64,000 nt of DNA from Phycisphaerales bacterium. GTDB lineage: Bacteria; Planctomycetota; Phycisphaerae; Phycisphaerales; JAGLTS01. Position numbers and translations under genes: made by a program. Of the stretch, positions 17,036-26,305 are shown piece after piece. How positions within the stretch are numbered: the stretch's first letter is position 1; every line of letters starts with the position of its first letter. Under the pieces are notes generated by a model. It did no database searches, had not been told where the DNA came from, and saw nothing but the letters and a program-made list of their open reading frames with translations. The stretch is taken from positions 17,793-81,792 of the forward strand of contig JAGLTS010000045.1 of the NCBI GenBank assembly GCA_023135165.1, given 5' to 3'.

Positions 17036-18664
17036 TCACTCCGACTCGTCGCTCTCATCCGCGGGCAGGCGGAACTGATCGGGGCGCGCATCGAGCACGC
17101 TGCGGAGCCACGGCTGCGGGTAGTCGACGGCTTCAGCGCTACCCGGCTCGATCTGTACATACCCGTCGTTGTACTTGCGGATCAGGTACTCACCGAGGTC
17201 GCGCCATCGCTTCACGACCATCTCGCCGTGCGACACGCTGTAGTCCGTGAGGTAGCGCTTCATCAACTCCGGATCGGTTTTCGCCAAGTGCAGGGCTGTC
17301 CGTTCAACCGCCGGCTGCAGCGCCAGGAACGTACCTTCAAGATCCTGTTGCACCGCCTGGATGTCATCGCGCATGTACGAATACTTGAGATTCGCGAAGT
17401 TGGCGACGAAGTTGAAGACCCACCATGCGGAGTCCCAACTGAATCGCTCGATCCCGCCGACGGTGAACGACTCGGGAAGCGCATCAATACAGCAGTACAG
17501 CGGGATGTAGCATGTGAAGTACGTGTCATCGACGCCGTACCAGAAGACGCCGCCGATCGGGTCGGGCAGATGCGCGCGTGACTGTGACACGAATGAGAAA
17601 CCGGTCTGTTGTGTCGAGATCGGCCGTTCCCATACATACTCCTCGTCATCGACGGTCCATGTCATCGGTCGCCAACGATTGGGCGTTCCGAACGGCCCGG
17701 CGTCGACGCCTTGGGTCATGTCGAACTCGGTCCCCTCATAGTGATCGCGCATGAGCGAGAAGACATCGCCCACGGACAGCTTCTCATCGGGCTTGATCCA
17801 GAGCGGATAAGGGTCGGCGTTGGGAACCGCCCGGTGATAGTCCGGCGACAGCTCCAGCGACGGCGCTGCGCGACGGAAGATGCTCCATACGCGCGCGCCT
17901 GCATAACGCTGATTCCTCGGTGTCGCCGGGCAATACGCATCACAGAACCGGAACGGCTCACCCGACTCCGGATCGTAGTACCCTCGCTCAATCGCGAAGG
18001 CAATCACGTTGTCGGAATAGAGGCAGTTCTCCGGATCATCGAGCGGGAATTCGCCGATGCGCGCCTTGTTCGCGTGCGCGGAGATGTATCCATCCGGCAC
18101 GCGCAGCGCGACCCATTGGGCGCCATGCCCGCCGGGGCCCGGCCCGATCATCTCCATGATCCACGCCTCGTTCGTGTCGGCGATGGAGAACGACTCGCCC
18201 GTCGATCGGTAGCCATGTTCATCGACAAGCTGCGTCATAACGGTGATCGCTTCGCGGGCTGTAGCCGCACGTTGCAGGGCGAACCGCATCATGTCCCAGT
18301 AGTGCAACATACCGTCCGGGTTGTGCAGTTCATCGCGTCCGCCGAATGTCGTCTCGCCGATCGCGAGCTGGTGCTCGTTCATCATGCCGACGACGGCATG
18401 GGTGTGCTCGACCTGTTTGATCGTCCCGCGCACGTTGCCGTGCCAGTCCGTGATGTCGAGCGTCGCGTCCGGCTCATAGTCCGCAGCCGGCGTGTAGTGC
18501 AGGTGCGGATGGAACTCGCCATCGCATGTATAGGTAATAATGACCGAGCCGTCCGCGGATGCGCCCTTTGTGACGAGCATGTTCGTGCAGGCCGGGGCAT
18601 TCGCGATCGCCTGCAGCAACACCGCGCAGGCAACAATCGCTTGGAGGAACAGGCGTGCGTTCAT
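17036..18664 (-). CDS. exported C69-family (Ntn-hydrolase) dipeptidase-like protein
   Basis: 542 residues. The signal peptide ends ANAPA and is followed directly by Cys26 (CTNMLVTKGAS). An N-terminal Cys exposed by processing is the nucleophile of peptidase family C69. GSVIITYTCD, MNEHQLAIGETTFGGR and SFSIADTNEAWIMEMIG are family blocks, the last being the conserved IxD/NxxEAW region. It probably cleaves dipeptides or related amides outside the cytoplasm. The upstream protease stop lies 4 bases before this ATG, so they form a two-gene unit. Confidence 0.85.
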   Translation of the reverse strand: MNARLFLQAIVACAVLLQAIANAPACTNMLVTKGASADGSVIITYTCDGEFHPHLHYTPAADYEPDATLDITDWHGNVRGTIKQVEHTHAVVGMMNEHQLAIGETTFGGRDELHNPDGMLHYWDMMRFALQRAATAREAITVMTQLVDEHGYRSTGESFSIADTNEAWIMEMIGPGPGGHGAQWVALRVPDGYISAHANKARIGEFPLDDPENCLYSDNVIAFAIERGYYDPESGEPFRFCDAYCPATPRNQRYAGARVWSIFRRAAPSLELSPDYHRAVPNADPYPLWIKPDEKLSVGDVFSLMRDHYEGTEFDMTQGVDAGPFGTPNRWRPMTWTVDDEEYVWERPISTQQTGFSFVSQSRAHLPDPIGGVFWYGVDDTYFTCYIPLYCCIDALPESFTVGGIERFSWDSAWWVFNFVANFANLKYSYMRDDIQAVQQDLEGTFLALQPAVERTALHLAKTDPELMKRYLTDYSVSHGEMVVKRWRDLGEYLIRKYNDGYVQIEPGSAEAVDYPQPWLRSVLDARPDQFRLPADESDESE

Positions 18665-18668
18665 TCGA

Positions 18669-20576
18669 TCAGTCCCTTGGTGTGAGCGGTGCATCCTCGA
18701 CAAGCTTGAGCGTTCGCTTCGGATTGATAAGGAGCATCGGGTGGTCGCCTTCGGTGCGATCCGCGCCCTTCTCGATCAGCTCGATGATCCGCGTCGGCGT
18801 GAGCGTCGGGTCGATGGCGAGCATCTTGGCGGCGAGGTTGACGACGTTGGGCGACGCCTGGGATGTGCCGGACAGCTTCATGCGCGTGCCGCCCGGGATA
18901 TAGCTTTCGACCTCGAAGCCGTTGGCGTAGACATCGACCGTGCTGCCGAAGCTCGTGAAGCTCGTCGGGTCGCCCGCCTGATCGACCGCGCCGACGACGA
19001 GCAGGTTTGGCAAGTCGAAGCCGGATGGGATCATCTCGTCGAACTCAACATCGCTGTCCGCGTTGCCCGCCGATGTGACAAAAAGGATATCCGGCGCGCT
19101 CGCCATGGCGTCATACAGCGCATCTCGCCAGATTCGGAAGATCTTTCGGGCAAGCTCGGCTCGCTGCTCCGGCGTACCACCCGCACCGTTGGCTTCAAGC
19201 GCTGCTTCGATGCCCTGGCGATTCCCGCCCCAACTCATGTTAACGATGCGCGTGTCGTGCTCGGCGAAGTATTCGATCGTGTCATACGTGGCTGCCGCGT
19301 CCGTGTGCGCGCCAGAAAGCGTCGGCGTCTCGGGAAGCATCTTGTAGCTGAGCGTGAGGCGGCAAGTGAGAATGCGAATGAACGGGTTGCCTTCCGCCGC
19401 GATGCCCGCGACGTGCGTGCCGTGCGCGTAGTTGCCGAAGAGCCCGAAATCCTCGATGAACGACCGCACCTGCTCCGGTTCGATACCGCCCATGAACTGC
19501 ATTACCTCAGCGGCCTCCTTGCTGTTGACCGCCGCCTGAAGATCCGAGAAGCCCTTCATGTGCCCAGCGACGATTTCGACATCGGCATCCATGTCGTCAA
19601 GCGGGTGCAGCAGATCGGAGATCCGGTGGGAGTGTAGATCGAAAGCTATGCCGTGCACATCGTCGACAAAGCCGTTGTCGTCGGTGTCCGTTCCATCAAG
19701 CGTTTCATCCGGATTGATGAAGAGCACGCCTGGGAAGAGGTCGGCGTCGATGCCGGAGTCCCAGATGGCGACGACGACGGGCGTGAGATCGCGCCCAGCC
19801 GAAAGCGTGACGGACCGCGCCTGCCAGATGTCCTGCTTCTCGACGCGATTGCGATCAACGACCGCCTGGTACACAGCGATCTGCTCATCACGAAGCGGCA
19901 GGTGGATCTCGAGCATCGCCCTCATGCCGACGAGACCGCGAGCAAGGTCGGCGCCGAGTTCACCGCCTGTCTGCTCGACGATCGGGTCGATTCGGTTCAG
20001 CACGATGCCGAGAATCAGGTTCTCCGTGCGGATCCGCGCGCCGCCGAGGCGTTCCTCGACGCTGTCGCCGACGATATCCCAGGGCAGGGCGCCGACCCTC
20101 GCGAAGAGCAGCGCAGCAAATATCTGGCGATAGCGCGCATCATCACCGCCCGCCTGAGCGTGCGCCTCCGCGATCGACTCGGTCACAAGGCCGGTCATCA
20201 GCTTCGCCGCCTGCTTGTCCTCCAAATCGCGCATCAGCGGAACATACGCAAGCGCCTCGTCGAATCGGCCATCGAGCATGTCAAGGCTCATCAGCACGCC
20301 GTAGAAGCCTTGCAGCGTCGAGGCGTCCCGGATGTCGTACTTCTCCAGGTCGGCCTTGATATCCGCCCGGACCTGAAACGCGAGGGCAGCGAACTGCTCA
20401 TCGGATGCGAGCAGTTCCGATGCGGTCCCAGGAATCGTGTACGTGTGGCGGGGCAGATCATCCAGGCTGTTGACCGGGATCTTGTCCTGTGCGGTCGCCG
20501 ACGAAGCGGTGAGCATGATGGCGCACGCAAGCGTGAGCATCGCGGAAGCGCGAGGCAGCCGTCTCGTAGATCGCAT
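18669..20576 (-). CDS. secreted subtilisin-like (S8) serine protease
   Basis: 635 residues; ATG with GGAGGAACGG upstream and a signal peptide ending SSATAQ. Residues 31-260 are a helical N-terminal region of unknown role, perhaps a long propeptide or a partner-binding domain. The S8 domain follows with Asp273 (AIWDSGID), His375 (HGTHVAG), oxyanion Asn495 (SAGN) and Ser562 (GTSQASP). All catalytic residues are present. It is followed after 4 bases by the C69 peptidase, so both enzymes may serve peptide turnover in the same compartment. Confidence 0.92.
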   Translation of the reverse strand: MRSTRRLPRASAMLTLACAIMLTASSATAQDKIPVNSLDDLPRHTYTIPGTASELLASDEQFAALAFQVRADIKADLEKYDIRDASTLQGFYGVLMSLDMLDGRFDEALAYVPLMRDLEDKQAAKLMTGLVTESIAEAHAQAGGDDARYRQIFAALLFARVGALPWDIVGDSVEERLGGARIRTENLILGIVLNRIDPIVEQTGGELGADLARGLVGMRAMLEIHLPLRDEQIAVYQAVVDRNRVEKQDIWQARSVTLSAGRDLTPVVVAIWDSGIDADLFPGVLFINPDETLDGTDTDDNGFVDDVHGIAFDLHSHRISDLLHPLDDMDADVEIVAGHMKGFSDLQAAVNSKEAAEVMQFMGGIEPEQVRSFIEDFGLFGNYAHGTHVAGIAAEGNPFIRILTCRLTLSYKMLPETPTLSGAHTDAAATYDTIEYFAEHDTRIVNMSWGGNRQGIEAALEANGAGGTPEQRAELARKIFRIWRDALYDAMASAPDILFVTSAGNADSDVEFDEMIPSGFDLPNLLVVGAVDQAGDPTSFTSFGSTVDVYANGFEVESYIPGGTRMKLSGTSQASPNVVNLAAKMLAIDPTLTPTRIIELIEKGADRTEGDHPMLLINPKRTLKLVEDAPLTPRD

Positions 20577-20647
20577 CGTTCCGTTCCTCCAGGCCCCGCG
20601 AGCCGTCTGTTGGGTGATTCGTGGCTCGGCATGGTACCGAAGTCACC

Positions 20648-21448
20648 TCATACCGTCGCAGGCGAATCCGGATGCATCGCATCGAGGGCGATACGGAAAC
20701 CGACCGTGCGGTCGCGGTAGACGGGTGTGTTTCGGCTGCGATGGGCGGATCGGCAGCAGACCGGCCCGTCATGCCAGGAGCCGCCTCGGAGCACGCACGA
20801 TGAGCCGAACACCGGGCCTTGCGGGTCGGTCAGTGGAGCGCCTGCCGGGTCGTATGGTCGAGCAAAATCCTGGCACCACTCCCACACGTGGCCGTGCATG
20901 TCGAAGAGCCCCCATGCGTTCGGCTTCTTGAGCGCGACCGGATGTGGCGATCGTCGAGCGTTTCCCTTGAACCACGCGTACTCATCCAGCCTCGCCCGAT
21001 CGTCGCCGAAGCAGTACGCGGTGGTGCTGCCCGCGCGACATGCGTACTCCCATTCCGCTTCGGTCGGCAGGCCATACGACCGGCCCTCGCGCTCTGACAA
21101 AACGGCGCAGAACGTGACCGCCTCGTTCCACGACACGCAGGTGACGGGATAGTCCTCGCCACCCCCACGACCGCCCCGACCCCCACGACCGCCTTGACGA
21201 CCCAGGCTGAGCAGTCGCGCCCAACGTGTCATGCTCGCCGATGGGTCGCCGCCCATGACCGCCCGCCACTGCCCCGCCGTCACGGGCGTTTCGGCCAGAT
21301 GAAACCCCTTCGTGAACGTCACTTCGCGCTGCGTTTCATCCGCATCACGCCCCGCTTCACCCTCCAGGCTGCCCATCACAAACGTGCCCGGCTGCACGCG
21401 GACAAATGTCATGCCCAGATTGTTCGTGAAGCGGTTGCACATACACAT
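20648..21448 (-). CDS. formylglycine-generating-enzyme-like (SUMF1) domain protein
   Basis: 266 residues. MTFVRVQPGTFVMGS, ETPVTAGQW, PVTCVSWNEAVTFC, LPTEAEWEYACRAG, GLFDMHGHVWEWC and VLRGGSWHD are the standard FGE-sulfatase blocks. No signal peptide is evident, so it is probably cytoplasmic. Many bacterial members are not true sulfatase activators, and no sulfatase lies nearby. A Gly/Arg repeat is inserted before the PVTCVSW block (see the repeat at 21163-21198). A TTG start at 21481 would add 11 residues; 21448 (MCMCNRF) was chosen as the first ATG. Confidence 0.8.
   Translation of the reverse strand: MCMCNRFTNNLGMTFVRVQPGTFVMGSLEGEAGRDADETQREVTFTKGFHLAETPVTAGQWRAVMGGDPSASMTRWARLLSLGRQGGRGGRGGRGGGEDYPVTCVSWNEAVTFCAVLSEREGRSYGLPTEAEWEYACRAGSTTAYCFGDDRARLDEYAWFKGNARRSPHPVALKKPNAWGLFDMHGHVWEWCQDFARPYDPAGAPLTDPQGPVFGSSCVLRGGSWHDGPVCCRSAHRSRNTPVYRDRTVGFRIALDAMHPDSPATV
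21163..21198 (-). repeat. in-frame Gly/Arg-encoding tandem repeat
   Basis: The minus strand encodes GRQGGRGGRGGRGGGE through a short GG(A/T)CGTGGGG-like repeat inside the FGE-like domain. It is probably a surface loop expansion from slippage; the flanking domain blocks stay in frame. Confidence 0.55.
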
Positions 21449-21775
21449 CCGGGCACCACCAGCCGTGATGCTGCTCTCCAACGCTCAGCGGATTCAAGTC
21501 CGAAGTCCAGCGCCTACGACAAAAGCGACGCCGCAAAATGGTTCGCCGGCTTGGTGCTGTTCCGCATCGACTCACCTCACCGAGACCGTGCGATGTCCTG
21601 TCACGATCTTGCCGAGCAGGAACGCTACCACATCGATCATCTGCTCGCCATCGGATTCGCGTCACACCGGATCGCGCGAGCACCGGACCGTCGCAGCGCG
21701 CGGCGCAGTCGACGATTGGCTGCGGATTGATCCCTGGACATTAGTCTGGTGGTTCTGGGCTGCGCAGCAGCCCGG
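21449..21775. other. non-coding gap between FGE-like gene and sigma factor gene
   Basis: About 330 bases without a supportable gene. Several open frames cross it on both strands but none has a recognisable product or RBS. No clear terminator hairpin or tRNA is seen. It should contain the FGE-like promoter and the sigma-factor terminator. Confidence 0.4.
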
Positions 21776-22696
21776 CTAGCCGGCAGCGGCGCGGCGCTTG
21801 TTGCGCCCACGACGGATCGGGCCCGGTTCGCCCTGGTCGCCGCGGTTCTCACGGAAGAATCGGCTGGGCCACTCATCCGTGATCTGTGCGTTGAGCTTGC
21901 GTAGCGCCTCGGCTTCGATCTGACGGACGCGCTCGCGCGTCAGGCCGATCTCCTTGCCGATCTGCTTGAGCGTGAGCGGCTGCTGTCCATCCAGGCCGAA
22001 GCGAAGGCGCAACACGCGGGCTTCCCGCACGTCGATGGCGTCGAGCAGCTTCTTGATCGTGCGCATCTCGTCGGCGTCGTAAACGACCTGGTCCGGCTGA
22101 TCGCCGTTCGTGTCGGCGAAGAGGTCGCCGAGGTTCATGACCTCGCCATCCTCGCCCATCGGCGCCTGCGTGGGCGAGTAGAACGCGCGCACCGCACGCC
22201 GAATCACGCGGATCTTCTTGACCGACACGTTCATGTGCTCAGCCAACTCCTGCATCGTCGGCGCCCGACCGAGCATGTCCTCGAGCTCCCGGCTCATCTG
22301 CTTCCACTTCGCGATCAGCTCGATCATGTACGCGGGGATGTGGATGGGCTGCACAGCGTTGATGAGCGCTCGCTTGATCGCTTGCTTGATCCACCACGAG
22401 GCGTAGGTGGAGAAACGAGCGCCTTGCGCGGGGTCAAAGCCCTCGACCGCACGGATCAGGCCGACGTTGCCTTCTTCGATGAGATCGGTGAGCGTGAGAC
22501 CGCGATTGACGTAGTTCTTGGCGATGGACACGACCAGGCGCAGGTTCGCGCTCACCATCTGTTCGCGCGCTTCGGCATCCCCGTCGTTGATGATCCGCCA
22601 GCCGAGATGCTTCTCCTCCTCGGCTGTCAGCAACGGCGTGATGTTAATCCGCCTCAGGTAAAGCTGCAGGTCCGACTGCAGCCCGGATTTGGCCAT
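21776..22696 (-). CDS. RpoD/RpoS-type sigma-70 factor
   Basis: 306 residues with the order of a group 1/2 sigma factor: region 1.2 (DLQLYLRRINITPLLT), region 2 with the core-binding and -10 segments (DLIEEGNVGLIRAVEGFD, RFSTYASWWIKQAI), region 3 (APTMQELAEHMNVS) and region 4 helix-turn-helix (TLKQIGKEIGLTRERVRQIE). It lacks the long N-terminal region 1.1 and spacer of a housekeeping RpoD, so it is short for the primary factor. It is probably an alternative or compact primary sigma. The C-terminus is basic (GRNKRRAAAG). A good -35/-10 pair lies about 55 bases upstream. Confidence 0.92.
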   Translation of the reverse strand: MAKSGLQSDLQLYLRRINITPLLTAEEEKHLGWRIINDGDAEAREQMVSANLRLVVSIAKNYVNRGLTLTDLIEEGNVGLIRAVEGFDPAQGARFSTYASWWIKQAIKRALINAVQPIHIPAYMIELIAKWKQMSRELEDMLGRAPTMQELAEHMNVSVKKIRVIRRAVRAFYSPTQAPMGEDGEVMNLGDLFADTNGDQPDQVVYDADEMRTIKKLLDAIDVREARVLRLRFGLDGQQPLTLKQIGKEIGLTRERVRQIEAEALRKLNAQITDEWPSRFFRENRGDQGEPGPIRRGRNKRRAAAG

Positions 22697-23182
22697 TACT
22701 ATGTCCGTCGAGTGATTTTCCTACCTGCTCTTACGAATCCCACCGAACATCACTATACCCGTGGGATCAAGCCCAGCCAACACACGGAGGGGCATGGTTG
22801 TGTCGGTCCAATATCGACGGGGCTTGAGCCTCAATGCCCTATCGCACGGTGCGTGAACCTGCGGTGACAGCCGTGCGATCGGCGGCTCAGGACACATCCC
22901 CGCACCTCCATGTTCCGATTCGCTGAGAACGGCCGGTCAGTTGCATTATCAGCATGATGATTCGCTTATTCGCATCCCCTCGCGGGTGATTATCGGACAA
23001 CCCTGCGAGACGACCCTGTGCGCCGGGGCGCCGTCGCGGAACGTCCGACAATAAAACTGACAAAATCCGGAGAAAGCGCGTTGCGCAACCGCGCGCCAGG
23101 CGACTAGTGGGGGAGCGGACATACTTCCTCCAATACCACCCCGCGACGGGGCGCTGCGCATAACCTGACACGGCCATCTAGA
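22697..23182. other. divergent regulatory region between two sigma factor genes
   Basis: 486 bases with no supportable gene, holding the promoters for the minus-strand sigma factor (22752-22780) and the plus-strand sigma/kinase pair. The latter has only a weak candidate: TTGCAT followed by an AT-richer run near 22940-22970. This is one of the lowest-GC patches in the window. Confidence 0.5.
22752..22780 (-). promoter_or_regulatory. sigma-70-type promoter for the sigma factor gene
   Basis: On the minus strand TTGGCT (22775-22780), a 17-base spacer and TATAGT (22752-22757). The start of transcription would fall near 22745, about 50 bases before the ATG at 22696. Confidence 0.5.
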
Positions 23183-23833
23183 ATGGGCGACGTGTTTGGG
23201 GCCGCAGCGCTGACAGACCGAATCGTGCACGCCGCCATCGACGGTTCGCAGGAGGATCTCGACCGCGTGCTCAAGGTGATCGAACCGCAGGTTCGGTTGA
23301 TGGTGGTCGCGCGCCTCACACCGACGACGGCTCAGTTCCATGCGGCTGAGGATGTCACCCAGCGCGTGATGGTCTCACTGGCGATGGGTGTTCGGCGGCT
23401 CGATGGGCGGACCGTTGAGGGTCTCAAGGCGTTTGTCTCGGGCATCGTGAGCAAGAAGGTCGCCGACCTGCTCAATGATCGAGACAATCGCGCCGTACCG
23501 GCTGCACGCTCGCTTGACTCGACGATCCACAGCTTGTCCGATGCCCGACCGGTCTGGCAGCTTCTCTCCGCCACCGGTACATCCCCGCCGAGCGCTGCGG
23601 AGCGCGCGGAGCAGACCGACCGGCTCATGGCTGAGCTTGGCCATCTCAAGTCCGAGCACCGCGACATCATCACGTTCGCGTTCTTCGACCAACTGCCGAT
23701 GAACGAGATCGCGGATCGGATACGTCTCTCGAGGCCGGCGGCGTCGATGCTTCTTGTTCGGGCGGTTCGCGCGCTGCGGTGCGGCATGACCGATTCAAGC
23801 GGAGTGGGAGAGGACAGTGCAACCCCCGTCTGA
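23183..23833 (+). CDS. ECF-like RNA polymerase sigma factor
   Basis: 216 residues. Region 2 is around residues 35-90 (AAEDVTQRVMVSLAMGVRRL) and region 4 around 150-200 (LKSEHRDIITFAFFDQLPMNEIADRI, a sigma-4 helix-turn-helix). A long linker lies between. Its arrangement with a Ser/Thr kinase whose GTG start lies 17 bases inside its 3' end is the planctomycete ECF/kinase pair, in which the kinase is thought to control the sigma factor. No anti-sigma gene is visible. The ATG has no strong RBS and a GTG nine bases downstream is an alternative. Confidence 0.82.
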   Translation: MGDVFGAAALTDRIVHAAIDGSQEDLDRVLKVIEPQVRLMVVARLTPTTAQFHAAEDVTQRVMVSLAMGVRRLDGRTVEGLKAFVSGIVSKKVADLLNDRDNRAVPAARSLDSTIHSLSDARPVWQLLSATGTSPPSAAERAEQTDRLMAELGHLKSEHRDIITFAFFDQLPMNEIADRIRLSRPAASMLLVRAVRALRCGMTDSSGVGEDSATPV

Positions 23834-26279
23834 CGACACACCGACGCCTGAGTTCGCCGACCAGGTGGATGACGCCCTGGAGGCGATGTGGCACGGCGAT
23901 AGCGCTGAGATGAACCGACTGGTCGAATCCGATGAGGATGGCGCCGGCGCTCCGGGCATCGGCACGCTCTTCGGTTCAGTGATCGGTCTGCCGGCCGGGC
24001 TCGCCGAGGGTGCGGTGATCGGCGGCTATGCCGTCGAGCGCCTCATCGCGCACGGCGGGATGGGGTCCGTCTACCTTGCCATGCAGCACAACCCACGACG
24101 AACCGTCGCACTCAAGGTGATGAAAGCGGGAATCGCATCACGTTCCGCCTTGCGCCGGTTCGAGCACGAATCACAGATCCTCGCGCGCCTGCGCCATCCC
24201 AACATCGCCCAGGTCTATGAAGCCGGAACGCACCACATCAGCCAGGACGGCGCGGAACCCGGCGTGCCTTTCTTCGCGATGGAGTACATCCCGGGCGCAG
24301 CCGCGATCACCGACTACGCTGTCTCAAACAAGCTCAGCACGCGCGAGCGACTCGAATTGCTCGCCAAGGTCTGCGACGCCGTCCACCACGGCCACGAACA
24401 GGGCATCATTCACCGTGATCTCAAGCCGGGCAACATACTCGTCGATTCAACCGGCGAACCGAAGATCATCGACTTCGGCGTGGCGCGCGCGACCGACTCG
24501 GACATCGCTGTCACCACGCTGCGCACGGATGTCGGCCAACTCATCGGCACACTGCAATACATGAGCCCGGAGCAGTGCGACGCAGACGCCGGCTCGCTTG
24601 ATGCGCGCAGCGATGTCTACGCGCTGGGCGTCGTCATGTACGAACTGCTCTGCGGGCGGTTGCCTTACGATCTGAAACGGACGGCGTTGTACGACGCGGC
24701 TCGTGTGATACGCGATCAGTCACCGATTCGGCTCAGCGAGATCAACCGCATGCTGCGAGGCGATGTCGAGACCATCGTGCTCAAGGCTCTTGAAAAGGAC
24801 CGCAATCGGCGGTATCTGTCCGCAGCCGACCTGCGCGATGACATCAGACGCTATCTCAGCGATCAGCCGATCCTCGCCCGGTCGTCGAGCGCGTTCTACC
24901 GCCTGCGCAAGAAAGCAGCTCGGCACCGATCCTGGGTTGTTCTTGCAGTCGTGCTCGTCTCACTGGTCGCCCTCGCTGCCGTGCGAACGGTGTGGGTCGG
25001 ACAGCGGGACTTTCAGTCAGCCCGACACGACGCGCTCGTCGCGCAGTGCGAGTTGGACATCGGCCTCGCTGAGAACTGTCTCGACAGCGCCGGTTCAGTG
25101 CTCACCCGCTATCCCGATCTCACCGAAGCGATCCTCGCATCGGCGCACGCTCGATTCCAGCTCGCGTTGGATACGAGCGATGAAGAACTCATGGGAACCG
25201 TCACCACCACGCTCAGGAGCAGGATCGACAACGATCCGCAGGCGAACTGGGCGTGCAGCGCGTTGCTTACTGAGATGTACCGTGCAGCTGGCGAAGAAGG
25301 TCTCGCGGAGCACTACGAGGATCAGGTGCGACGCTTCGCGCCAGAGACGGCGCAAGCGTGGTATGTCCGTTCATTCGCAACGCTCGACAAGAAGCAGGCC
25401 ATCTACTGCGCCGAACAGGCGGCGCACCTCGGGCCCGGCAGGCGCCTGGCACCGCTGATTTGGAAGCGCCTCTCGCAACTGTACCTGCACACGAGGGACT
25501 ACGAAGGTGCGATGGAGGCTGTGCGAATGCTCAATGTGTTGGGTGGGGATCGACTCCACACCATGCGGACCCAAGCATCGATCCTCATCAGGCAAGGTCG
25601 ATACAACGAGGCGATCCCGCTCTGTGACCGCGTGATCGAACTTGATCAGCCCCATCCGCATCGCCATCGCGCCCGCGCCATCGCACGACTCTGCTTGAAG
25701 CAATACGACAAGTCGATCGAGGACTACTCGACCGCGGTCGAGTTGGCTGGGCCTCAGGACACGTGGGAACGCCATCACCGCGCGACGCCCCTGTGGATCG
25801 TCGGGCGGCACGAGGAGGCAGCCGACGATTACCGGGAAGTCCGCAGAATACGCGGGCACGCCCATTGGGCGGGCGCTCGTCTTTTCCTCGTGCTTCACGA
25901 CCAGGCTGACCATCTGGAGCGGCAGGGGTTCGAGACGGAGGCTGCTTCGCTCCGGGCCGAGGCTGACCTTGTGCTCGAACAGGCGAGCAGGATCATCCTT
26001 CGCGGGAGCTGGCTCGAAAAAGCACTTGCATGTTTGGCAGGCGACCTGACACCCGCCGAGCTTTTCGCCGCTGCCGACCCCGACAACGATCAGCAGGTGT
26101 GTGAAGCCTGCTACTACGCCGGCGAAGCCTCACTGCTCCAAGGTCGGCCGAATGACGCCCGACAGTGGTTTCAGCGCTGTGCTGACACGGGACTCGCTCT
26201 CGATCCCGACCTCGACGCCCTGAACCCGATGAACGAGTACCACCTCGCGCTGTGGCGACTTGATTCCCTCACGCAGTAG
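23817..26279 (+). CDS. transmembrane Ser/Thr protein kinase with TPR-like tail
   Basis: 820 residues from a GTG overlapping the sigma gene by 17 bases. The kinase domain spans about 70-345: glycine loop GGMGSVY (80-86), Lys100 (VALKV), catalytic HRDLKPGN (199-206) and DFGVA (219-223); all key residues are present. A membrane segment at about 372-390 (SWVVLAVVLVSLVALAAV) puts the ~430-residue C-terminal part outside. That part has repeated 34-residue helical units of TPR type (RYNEAIPLCDRVIEL, QYDKSIEDYSTAVEL). It probably senses an extracytoplasmic signal and phosphorylates the partner sigma factor. Confidence 0.92.
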   Translation: MQPPSDDTPTPEFADQVDDALEAMWHGDSAEMNRLVESDEDGAGAPGIGTLFGSVIGLPAGLAEGAVIGGYAVERLIAHGGMGSVYLAMQHNPRRTVALKVMKAGIASRSALRRFEHESQILARLRHPNIAQVYEAGTHHISQDGAEPGVPFFAMEYIPGAAAITDYAVSNKLSTRERLELLAKVCDAVHHGHEQGIIHRDLKPGNILVDSTGEPKIIDFGVARATDSDIAVTTLRTDVGQLIGTLQYMSPEQCDADAGSLDARSDVYALGVVMYELLCGRLPYDLKRTALYDAARVIRDQSPIRLSEINRMLRGDVETIVLKALEKDRNRRYLSAADLRDDIRRYLSDQPILARSSSAFYRLRKKAARHRSWVVLAVVLVSLVALAAVRTVWVGQRDFQSARHDALVAQCELDIGLAENCLDSAGSVLTRYPDLTEAILASAHARFQLALDTSDEELMGTVTTTLRSRIDNDPQANWACSALLTEMYRAAGEEGLAEHYEDQVRRFAPETAQAWYVRSFATLDKKQAIYCAEQAAHLGPGRRLAPLIWKRLSQLYLHTRDYEGAMEAVRMLNVLGGDRLHTMRTQASILIRQGRYNEAIPLCDRVIELDQPHPHRHRARAIARLCLKQYDKSIEDYSTAVELAGPQDTWERHHRATPLWIVGRHEEAADDYREVRRIRGHAHWAGARLFLVLHDQADHLERQGFETEAASLRAEADLVLEQASRIILRGSWLEKALACLAGDLTPAELFAAADPDNDQQVCEACYYAGEASLLQGRPNDARQWFQRCADTGLALDPDLDALNPMNEYHLALWRLDSLTQ

Positions 26280-26305
26280 CCGCGAAGCGTGGCAGCGAGG
26301 GGCGG

